This document shows, one piece after another, positions 1 through 5,675 of a stretch of DNA of 7,788 nt. Origin of the DNA: Pseudomonadota bacterium. GTDB lineage: Bacteria; Pseudomonadota; Gammaproteobacteria; Xanthomonadales; Xanthomonadaceae. The DNA lies in NCBI GenBank assembly GCA_023423235.1, contig JAFAFY010000309.1:1-7788 (forward strand). The letters are read 5' to 3'. Under the pieces are notes generated by a model. It ran no database searches. It was not told the origin of the DNA and worked only from the letters and a program-made list of their open reading frames with translations. The position numbers were made by a program, and so were the translations under genes. Positions within the stretch are counted from its first letter, which is position 1; each line of letters opens with the position of its first letter.

Positions 1-2210
1 GCCTGGAAGAACGTGGTGTCGAAGGTGCGCAGGCCCTGGCGGATCGCGTCGAGCTTGATGCCCAGCGAGAACGCCATCGCCGCGGCGAACATCGCGTTCT
101 GCACGTTGTGCAGGGCGCGGCCTTCGATCGTCGCCGGGATCAGGTGGGTCCACATCAGCGGGATGTGGCTGCCCTTGTCGTAGAGCGTGATCATGTGGCC
201 GTTGACGCCGTTCTCCAGCGCGCAGGCGCGGCCACCGGCGCGGATGCGCTCGCGCACCAGCGGGTGCGAGGGGTTCGTGGTCACGTAGCAGATGGTGCGG
301 GCATCGGTGTAGCCCGACATCCGCAGCACGTTGGGGTCGTCGGCATTGAGCACCGCGCAGTCCCTGGCCACCTCGACCACGATGCGCTTGATCTCGGCCA
401 GCTGCTCCAGGGTGTCGATGCCCTTCAGGCCCAGGTGGTCGGCCTGCACGTTGAGCACCGCGCCGACGTCGACCTCGGGCACGCCCATGCCCGCGCGCAA
501 CAGGCCGCCGCGTGCGGTCTCCAGCACTGCCAGGTCGATCGCCGGATCGGAGAGCACCATGCGCGCCGAGACCGGCCCGGTCATGTCGCCCTCAACGGTG
601 CGCTGGCCGTCGATGTAGACGCCGTCGGTGGTGGTCAGGCCCGGGGTGTAACCGGCCATCTTGGCCACGTGCGCCAGCATGCGCGCGGTGGTGGTCTTGC
701 CGTTGGTGCCGGTGAGCGCGGCGATCGGCACGCGCGCGGGCGTGCCCGGCGGGAACAGCATGTCGATCACCGGGCCGGCCGGATCGCGCGGCGTGCCCTC
801 GCTGGGCGCGACGTGCATGCGGAAGCCGGGCGCGGCGTTGACCTCGCAGATCGCGCCGCCGATGGTCTTGTAGCTCTCGGCGATGTTGGGGGTGATGAAG
901 TCCACGCCGCCCACGTCCAGGCCGATCGCGCGCACCGCGCGCACCGCCATGTCGCGGTTGTCGGGATGGATGATGTCGGTGACATCGGTCGCGGTGCCGC
1001 CGGTGGACAGGTTGGCGGTGGAGCGCAGGAACACCACCTCGCCGGCGGCCGGCACCGACTCGGCGTTGTGGCCGACGCGCTCCATCATCAATGTCGCCTC
1101 GCGGTCAAGCTCGATCCGGGTCAGCACCTTCTCGTGGCCCACGCCGCGGCGTGGGTCCTGGTTGAGGATCTCGACCAGTTCGGCCACCGTATGCGCGCCA
1201 TCGCCGACCACGTGCCCCGGCGTGCGCCGGGTGGCGGCGATCAGCTCGCCGTTGACCACCAGCAGGCGGTGGTCGTCGCCGGGCTGGAAGGTCTCGACGA
1301 TGACCGACCGCGAATGCGCCTGGGCGGCGGCGAAGGCCTCGCGGATCTCGTCGTCGCCCTGGATGTTGATGGTGATGCCGCGGCCGTGGTTGCCGTTGTA
1401 GGGCTTGAGCACCACCGGCCCGCCCAGCTTGCGCGCGGCCTTGAGTGCATCGACCTGGGTGCTGACGAGCTGCTGGCGCGGCACCGGCAGGCCCAGGGTG
1501 GCGAGGATCTTGTTGGTCTCCTCCTTGTCGCTGGCCAGTTCCACCGCGATGTAGGGCGTGCGCCCGGTGATCGTGGCCTGGATGCGCTGCTGGTACTTGC
1601 CATGGCCGAACTGGATCAGCGACTGCTGGTTCAGGCGCAGCCAGGGAATGCCGCGCTCCTCGCCCGCGCGCACCAGCGAGGCGGTGGACGGCCCCAGCGC
1701 GCGCTTCTGCGCGTAGCGGATGAAGTCGTCGCGCGCCTCGTCCCAGTCCCAGCCCTCGGGCACGCTGCCCGCGGGGCGGATCTCGGCCGGCAGCAGCGAG
1801 CTGAGCAGGCGGATCGCCAGCTCGCCCGCGGCGATGCCCTCCTCGCGCTGCGCGTACTCGTAGACCACCGAGTACACGCCCGGGCGGTCGTCGCCGATGC
1901 CGCGCGTGCGGCCGAAGCTGACGTCCTCGCCGGCGATGTTCTGCAGTTCGATGGCGACATGTTCCATCACATGCCCGAGCCAGGTGCCCTCGCCCTCGCG
2001 CATGCGGCGGATGAAGCCGCCCGGCTCGCGGTAGGAGCAGCCGTGTTCGGCCAGCCCCGGCAACGCCGCGACCAGCGCATCGACGAAGCCGCCGCCAAGC
2101 CGGCCGGTGGGCCAGGCTTCCAGCGCTTCGAGGTCCAGTACCAGCCGGATGACCGGGAAATGCGCGTACTGCGAGGGGCCGACGTAGACGGAGCGTTCAA
2201 GGATGCGCAT
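1..2210 (-). CDS. cphA: Cyanophycin synthetase CphA, 3' end beyond the window
   Basis: CphA polymerises the storage polymer cyanophycin in the cytoplasm: it adds Asp to the backbone and then Arg to each Asp side chain, using two ATP per unit. The 736 residues visible read through without a stop. They show an N-terminal domain (about 1-160), an ATP-grasp domain (about 165-485) with HGKYQQRIQ at 203-211, SDKEETNKI at 228-236, NGNHGRGI at 272-279 and EVNAAPGFRMH at 456-466, then a Mur-ligase-like domain with P-loop GTNGKTTT at 501-508, ETARGG at 564-569 and DHLG at 591-594. The family is usually about 870-930 residues, so some 140-200 C-terminal residues are missing. The N-domain segment HVMEHVAIEL (80-89) lies where a primer-making hydrolase site has been described in some CphA1 enzymes; whether it works here is inference. 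The ATG start gives the family-like MRILERSVYVGP and has AAGGGA 6 bases upstream. It follows the exported-protein gene by 29 bases, so it is probably cotranscribed with it and cphB. Confidence 0.96.
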   Translation of the reverse strand, partial: MRILERSVYVGPSQYAHFPVIRLVLDLEALEAWPTGRLGGGFVDALVAALPGLAEHGCSYREPGGFIRRMREGEGTWLGHVMEHVAIELQNIAGEDVSFGRTRGIGDDRPGVYSVVYEYAQREEGIAAGELAIRLLSSLLPAEIRPAGSVPEGWDWDEARDDFIRYAQKRALGPSTASLVRAGEERGIPWLRLNQQSLIQFGHGKYQQRIQATITGRTPYIAVELASDKEETNKILATLGLPVPRQQLVSTQVDALKAARKLGGPVVLKPYNGNHGRGITINIQGDDEIREAFAAAQAHSRSVIVETFQPGDDHRLLVVNGELIAATRRTPGHVVGDGAHTVAELVEILNQDPRRGVGHEKVLTRIELDREATLMMERVGHNAESVPAAGEVVFLRSTANLSTGGTATDVTDIIHPDNRDMAVRAVRAIGLDVGGVDFITPNIAESYKTIGGAICEVNAAPGFRMHVAPSEGTPRDPAGPVIDMLFPPGTPARVPIAALTGTNGKTTTARMLAHVAKMAGYTPGLTTTDGVYIDGQRTVEGDMTGPVSARMVLSDPAIDLAVLETARGGLLRAGMGVPEVDVGAVLNVQADHLGLKGIDTLEQLAEIKRIVVEVARDCAVLNADDPNVLRMSGYTDARTICYVTTNPSHPLVRERIRAGGRACALENGVNGHMITLYDKGSHIPLMWTHLIPATIEGRALHNVQNAMFAAAMAFSLGIKLDAIRQGLRTFDTTFFQ

Positions 2211-2239
2211 GGAAGTTCCCTTTGGAGTGGCGGCAACGG

Positions 2240-2821
2240 TCAGGGCGGAGCGCCGGATGGCAATGGCGGGAGAATCCGAATCTCGTCGTGGCTGCGGCGC
2301 AGTTCCAGCATGGTGCCACGGACCGCCGGCGGCCCCACCACCAGCACCCGCGTGGCCCAGCCCGACGGACACGGCACCAGATGGCCCGAACGCGGGTTGT
2401 GCGCGGCGCACACCCCGAGCGCCAGCGTGGCCAGGTGCCCACGGCCGGCCTCGCTGATGTCGACGATCGGGTAGTCCGGCGCGGCGCCCATCTCGCCCTG
2501 CGGATTCGGGTTGTAGAACCCTGCGCGGATGGCAACGGTGTAGGCGCCGCAACGCCGCATCGCCGTATCGGAGTCCGCGCGCAGGTGCAGGCCGCTGCGG
2601 GAATCGACGCGCTCCTCGTAGGTCAGCAGCGGCGCCACGTCGATCCATTCCACGCCCCGGCGCAGCACGGGCGCGGCATCCGGCGCCGCAGCGGCCTCGG
2701 CGACCATCAACTCCAGCCGCGCGCCTTGCGTGTCGCAGGCATAGCGCAGCCGCGTGTCGGCATCGGCCGCCATCGCCGGCGCCTGTCCGACCGCCAGCAG
2801 CAGGAGCGCATACCGGTACAA
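2240..2821 (-). CDS. Predicted exported protein of unknown function in the cyanophycin operon
   Basis: I do not recognise this family. From a TTG start the product is 193 residues. Residues 4-18 form a hydrophobic run ending AMA, followed by AD, which looks like a Sec signal peptide cleaved after residue 18. The mature part has four cysteines (29, 91, 138, 151), an even number compatible with two disulfides in the periplasm, and a Pro-rich C-terminal tail. No membrane segment follows the signal peptide. Codon use is strongly G/C at third positions, like the neighbouring genes, which supports real coding. The start is uncertain: the frame is open upstream into cphB, but only a start near 2821 puts the signal peptide at the N-terminus, and no clear Shine-Dalgarno is seen. 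It begins 8 bases after the cphB stop and ends 29 bases before cphA, so it is almost certainly in their operon. A link to cyanophycin is inferred from position only. Confidence 0.72.
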   Translation of the reverse strand: MYRYALLLLAVGQAPAMAADADTRLRYACDTQGARLELMVAEAAAAPDAAPVLRRGVEWIDVAPLLTYEERVDSRSGLHLRADSDTAMRRCGAYTVAIRAGFYNPNPQGEMGAAPDYPIVDISEAGRGHLATLALGVCAAHNPRSGHLVPCPSGWATRVLVVGPPAVRGTMLELRRSHDEIRILPPLPSGAPP

Positions 2822-2829
2822 GGCGGGGA

Positions 2830-3669
2830 TCAGGTCTTGCTGATCGACAGGCTGCCGGCCGCCGCGTGCCGGGTGTGCAGGTTGAAGGTCGCGCCGGCGA
2901 TCAGGATGTGCACGCGCAGGCCCAGCAGGCACACCGGGTCGTCCTCGCCGGCGCGGTCCATCGACGAGAAGCTCAGCTCGCTGGCATCGACGATCGTCAC
3001 CGAGCCGCTGCCTTCCACCTCCAGGGTGTCGTCGGGCCCGATGAAGGCCGCGGTGTCCTCGTCCAGGCCGATGCCGATCGCGAACGGGTTGTAGGCCAGG
3101 CCGGCGACCAGCCGGCCCAGGCGGTCGCGCTGGCGGAAATGCTGGTCGATGATGAAGCGGTTGGTCAGGCCGAGCCCGGGCGCCAGGCGCACGCTGCCCG
3201 CGCGCGGCGAGGAGCCCTCCTGGCCGAAGGCGATCATGTGCTCGCTGAGGATGCTGGCGCCGGCGCTGGTGCCGCCGACCGGCAGCCCACGCGCGTTGAG
3301 CACACGGATCAGCTTGGCCACCGGCGTGCCGCCGAGCAGGGTCGACAGGCGCAGCTGGTTGCCGCCGGTGAAGAACACCCCGGTGGCGCGTTCGATGGTG
3401 TCGAGCCGGTTCTGCTCATGGCAGTCACGGCGGGTGTCGAAGTCCAGCACCGTGACCTCGGCGGCGCCCAGCTCCGGGAACAGGCGCGCGTACTGGGTGC
3501 CGGTCTCGATCAGGCGGCTGGCGGTCGGGATCACGACGATGTGCGCGTCGCTGCCCCCGCAGATCTCGACGAAGCGGCGCAGGACCTTCGGGTCGGCCTC
3601 CTTGTCCTCGGCACCACCGATCGGGACGATCCATCCCCGCGCTTCCCCGTCGGGGGTCTTGCTCGGCAT
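2830..3669 (-). CDS. cphB: Cyanophycinase CphB, serine peptidase family S51
   Basis: CphB is a cytoplasmic exopeptidase that cuts cyanophycin into beta-aspartyl-arginine dipeptides, the first step in recovering the stored nitrogen. The 279-residue product is close to the usual family length. The nucleophile elbow GGTSAGAS is at 132-139 with Ser135 as the likely nucleophile. FTGGNQ at 100-105 provides the conserved Gln105, and DQH at 175-177 matches the family Asp-x-His segment. The N-terminal GWIVPIGGAEDK (12-23) is also typical. There is no signal peptide. An in-frame ATG 15 codons upstream exists, but the ATG at 3669 is preferred: it has AAGGAG 7 bases upstream and leads directly into the family N-terminus. 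The gene is the first of the cphB, exported protein, cphA series and lies 105 bases downstream of trpD. It may have its own promoter or be read through from trp. Degradative and synthetic enzymes in one operon is a common cyanophycin arrangement. Confidence 0.95.
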   Translation of the reverse strand: MPSKTPDGEARGWIVPIGGAEDKEADPKVLRRFVEICGGSDAHIVVIPTASRLIETGTQYARLFPELGAAEVTVLDFDTRRDCHEQNRLDTIERATGVFFTGGNQLRLSTLLGGTPVAKLIRVLNARGLPVGGTSAGASILSEHMIAFGQEGSSPRAGSVRLAPGLGLTNRFIIDQHFRQRDRLGRLVAGLAYNPFAIGIGLDEDTAAFIGPDDTLEVEGSGSVTIVDASELSFSSMDRAGEDDPVCLLGLRVHILIAGATFNLHTRHAAAGSLSISKT

Positions 3670-3676
3670 TCGTCGG

Positions 3677-3707
3677 CTCCTTGGCCGTGATTGTGACGGC
3701 CGCCAAG
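3677..3707 (-). promoter_or_regulatory. cphB ribosome binding site with overlapping 5' hairpin
   Basis: AAGGAG (minus strand, plus coordinates 3677-3682) lies 7 bases before the cphB ATG and decides the start. Just upstream, CTTGG+CCGT (3703-3707 and 3696-3699) can pair with ACGGCCAAG (3680-3688) around a 7-base loop, with a 3-base bulge. The last bases of the 3' arm are the first bases of the Shine-Dalgarno, so the folded form could limit ribosome access. The pairing is visible in the sequence; any regulatory role is inference. Confidence 0.45.
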
Positions 3708-3722
3708 TTAGCACGCGGCCGG

Positions 3723-3761
3723 CGCCTGCGAGACGCTTGACAGGCGGGTGTCTGGTGCCTG
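3723..3761 (-). other. Mutually exclusive inverted repeats between trpD and cphB
   Basis: The spacer holds three short arms: GCCTG at 3724-3728, CAGGC at 3741-3745 and GCCTG at 3757-3761. The middle arm can pair with either flank; with the right-hand one in plus coordinates it gives 5 bp, and with the left-hand one 6 bp (CGCCTG with CAGGCG). No T-run follows on the minus strand, so this is not a convincing intrinsic terminator. No convincing promoter for cphB was found in the remainder of the 105-base spacer; TGCTAACTT is only a weak extended -10 look-alike. Confidence 0.3.
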
Positions 3762-3774
3762 GAAGCGGCGGCGC

Positions 3775-4818
3775 TCAGGCGCCGTCGCGCAGCGAGCGGG
3801 TCAGGGCGACGTAGGCATCCAGCCGCGCCCGCGCCGCGCCCGAGGCGATGGCCGCACGCGCCTGCCCGATGCCGGCGGCGATGGATTCGGCCACGCCCGC
3901 CACGTACAGCGCAGCCCCGGCATTGAGCGAGACGATGTCGCGCGGCAGGCCGGGCGTATCGTCCAGCGCCTCGAGCAGCATCGCCTTCGACGCGGCCGCG
4001 TCGGCCACGCGCAGGTTGCGGCTGGCGGCCATGGCGATGCCGAAATCCTCGGGATGGATCTCGTACTCGCGCACCTCGCCGTCGCGCAGCTCGCCGACCA
4101 GGGTGCCGGCGCCGAGCGAGATCTCGTCCATGCCGTCGCGGCCCCAGACCACCAGCGCGCGCTGGGCACCGAGTTCGCGCAGCACGCGCACCTGGATGCC
4201 GACGAGGTCGGGATGGAACACGCCCATCAGGATGTTGGGCGCGCCGGCCGGATTGGTCAGCGGCCCCAGGATATTGAAGATGGTGCGCACGCCCATCTCG
4301 CGCCGCACCGGCGCCACCGCCGCCATCGCCGGGTGGTGCACCGGCGCGTACATGAAGCCGATGCCGGCCTCGTCGATGCAGCGCGCGACCTCGTCGGGCT
4401 GCAGGTCGATGCGCGCGCCCAGCGCCTCGATCACGTCCGCGCTGCCCGACTTCGACGACACGCTGCGGTTGCCGTGCTTGGCGACCTTCGCCCCGGCCGC
4501 GGCGACCACGAACATGCTGGCGGTGGAGATGTTGAAGGTGTGCGCGCCGTCGCCGCCGGTGCCGACGATGTCGACCAGGTGCGCGCGCGCGTCATCGGCC
4601 AGCGGCACCGGCAGCGCGAACTCGCGCATCACCTGCGCGGCGCCGGCGATCTCGTCGACCGTCTCCTTCTTGACCCGCAGGCCAGTCAGGATGGCCGCGG
4701 TCATCAGCGGCGAGACCTCGCCCTGCATGATCTGGCGCATCAGCGCGACCATTTCGTCGCGGAAGATCTCGCGGTGTTCGATCGTGCGCTGCAGGGCTTC
4801 GTGGGGCGTGATGGGCAT
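3775..4818 (-). CDS. trpD: Anthranilate phosphoribosyltransferase TrpD
   Basis: TrpD transfers the phosphoribosyl group of PRPP to anthranilate, giving N-(5'-phosphoribosyl)anthranilate, the second committed step of tryptophan synthesis. The 347-residue product has the normal family length. PRPP-binding GTGGDG is at 86-91 followed by TFNIST (94-99), and the conserved KHGNRSVSSKSGSAD is at 114-128. The substrate-site HHPAM is at 161-165 and RTIFNILGPLTNP at 178-190. It is monofunctional, with no fused TrpG domain. The reading frame stays open 56 codons upstream of the chosen ATG, but that part runs through a tandem repeat and a degenerate repetitive element, and the family N-terminus (MPITPHEALQRTIEHREIF) begins at 4818, so the longer form is rejected. 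No Shine-Dalgarno is visible; the upstream bases are C-rich. The gene is separated from trpG by 246 bases, unlike the tight trpE-trpG junction. A trpC gene does not follow. Confidence 0.97.
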   Translation of the reverse strand: MPITPHEALQRTIEHREIFRDEMVALMRQIMQGEVSPLMTAAILTGLRVKKETVDEIAGAAQVMREFALPVPLADDARAHLVDIVGTGGDGAHTFNISTASMFVVAAAGAKVAKHGNRSVSSKSGSADVIEALGARIDLQPDEVARCIDEAGIGFMYAPVHHPAMAAVAPVRREMGVRTIFNILGPLTNPAGAPNILMGVFHPDLVGIQVRVLRELGAQRALVVWGRDGMDEISLGAGTLVGELRDGEVREYEIHPEDFGIAMAASRNLRVADAAASKAMLLEALDDTPGLPRDIVSLNAGAALYVAGVAESIAAGIGQARAAIASGAARARLDAYVALTRSLRDGA

Positions 4819-4834
4819 GGGGCGGCCGGGATTG

Positions 4835-4880
4835 GGGACTCGGGACTCGGGACTCGGGACTCGGGACTCGGGACTCGGGA
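4835..4880. repeat. Six perfect tandem GGGACTC heptamers upstream of trpD
   Basis: Six uninterrupted copies of GGGACTC occupy 4835-4876, followed by a partial GGGA to 4880. On the trpD coding strand they read GAGTCCC and end 16 bases before the start codon. Runs of this heptamer type are familiar to me in intergenic regions of Xanthomonadaceae, so the array is probably a copy of a genome-wide repeat. The perfect identity of copies suggests recent slippage. Copy number sets the distance from trpD to anything upstream. Confidence 0.97.
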
Positions 4881-4900
4881 AGAGCGTAGCGCCCTGCCCT

Positions 4901-5040
4901 TCGTCATTGCTGCGCAAGCGGGAAGTGCTTCTCGACGGTTTGATGGCCGTTCCTCCAGCGGCGTTGCTGTTCCGCTCTGTCGCCAAAGTTCATCGCTTAC
5001 CCGCCCTCCGGCTGCTGGAGAATCCGCGTGCGCGGGACAC
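4901..5040. repeat. Eroded REP-like repetitive element in the trpG-trpD spacer
   Basis: The spacer carries two imperfect palindromes in opposite orientation: around 4907-4923 (core TGCGCAAGCGGGA) and around 5017-5036 (core CCGCGTGCGCGGGA). They resemble the REP-like palindromes TTCCCGCG..CGCGGGAA that are common in this bacterial family, with several substitutions. The DNA between them and the adjacent heptamer array fit one composite element. No transposase gene is present. I read it as a non-autonomous intergenic element now decaying. Family assignment rests on recall of similar sequences and needs a genome comparison. Confidence 0.55.
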
Positions 5041-5064
5041 ATGGATTTTCGCAATGCCGCCGCA

Positions 5065-5643
5065 CTAGCGTTCGAGGAAGTTCTTCAGCAGCGCATGGCC
5101 GTGTTCGGTCAGGATCGACTCGGGATGGAACTGCACGCCCTCGACCGGGTGCTCGCGGTGGCGCAGGCCCATGATCTCCTCGACGCTGCCATCCGCATTC
5201 TCGGTCCACGCGGTGACTTCCAAGCACGCCGGGAGCGACGACTTCTCGACCACAAGCGAGTGGTAGCGCGTGGCCTCGTAGCCATCGGGCAGGCCCGCGA
5301 ACACGCCGCGGCCTTCGTGCCGGATCGCCGAGGTCTTGCCATGCATGATGCGTCCGGCGCGGATCACGCGGCCGCCATAGGCCTGGCCGATGCCCTGGTG
5401 GCCGAGGCACACGCCCAGGATCGGCGTGGTCGCACCCAGGCGCTCGATCACCGCCAGCGACACACCGGCCTCGTTGGGCGTGCACGGCCCGGGCGAGATC
5501 ACGATGCGCTCGGGCGCCAGCGCCTGGATCTGCTCGACGCTCAAGGCATCGTTGCGCTCCACCCGCACCTCCGCGCCCAGCGCCTGCAGGTACTGCACGA
5601 GGTTCCAGGTGAAGCTGTCGTAGTTGTCGATCATCAGCAGCAT
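5065..5643 (-). CDS. trpG: Anthranilate synthase component II, glutamine amidotransferase TrpG
   Basis: TrpG hydrolyses glutamine and passes ammonia to TrpE for anthranilate formation. The 192-residue product is a complete class I glutamine amidotransferase: N-terminal MLLMIDNYDSFTWNLVQYL, oxyanion segment SPGPCTPNEAG (50-60), nucleophile Cys79 in GVCLGHQGIGQ (77-87), and His173 with Glu175 in GVQFHPES (169-176). In some bacteria such a subunit also serves PabB in folate synthesis (PabA); the position next to trpE favours the tryptophan role, though a dual role cannot be excluded. The gene starts 31 bases after the trpE stop, with a short G-rich GGGGGA 4 bases before the ATG, and is probably cotranscribed with trpE. 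Downstream lies the repeat-bearing spacer before trpD. Nothing unusual in length or active site. Confidence 0.97.
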   Translation of the reverse strand: MLLMIDNYDSFTWNLVQYLQALGAEVRVERNDALSVEQIQALAPERIVISPGPCTPNEAGVSLAVIERLGATTPILGVCLGHQGIGQAYGGRVIRAGRIMHGKTSAIRHEGRGVFAGLPDGYEATRYHSLVVEKSSLPACLEVTAWTENADGSVEEIMGLRHREHPVEGVQFHPESILTEHGHALLKNFLER

Positions 5644-5675
5644 GGCGTCCCCCGCCCCGTACTCCGCGCGTCCAT
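5634..5675 (-). other. Thirteen-codon frame bridging trpE and trpG
   Basis: The trpE stop reads TGATG, so an ATG begins at 5675 overlapping the stop. It opens a 13-codon frame (MDARSTGRGTPCC) that ends with TGA at 5634, overlapping the trpG start out of frame. Such a frame could carry ribosomes across the 31-base gap and couple translation of the two subunits. There is no evidence of a functional peptide, and the arrangement may be chance. Confidence 0.25.

Noticed and set aside
108..2474. 788-residue plus-strand open frame
   Set aside because: It is antisense to cphA and the end of the exported-protein gene. Its product is a low-complexity mix of Arg, Ala, Gly, His, Asp and Val with no recognisable domain, as expected opposite GC-rich coding DNA.
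2822..2932. Longer start for the exported protein inside cphB
   Set aside because: It would bury the signal peptide 37 residues in and overlap cphB by over 100 bases; the start near 2821 fits better.
3738..3766. Plus-strand TTGACA at 3738-3743 as a -35 box
   Set aside because: No -10 hexamer lies at a suitable distance, and it would point antisense into trpD.
4819..4986. N-terminal extension of TrpD by 56 residues
   Set aside because: The extension translates the heptamer array (SPESRVP repeats) and the degenerate element, while the family N-terminus starts exactly at the ATG at 4818.
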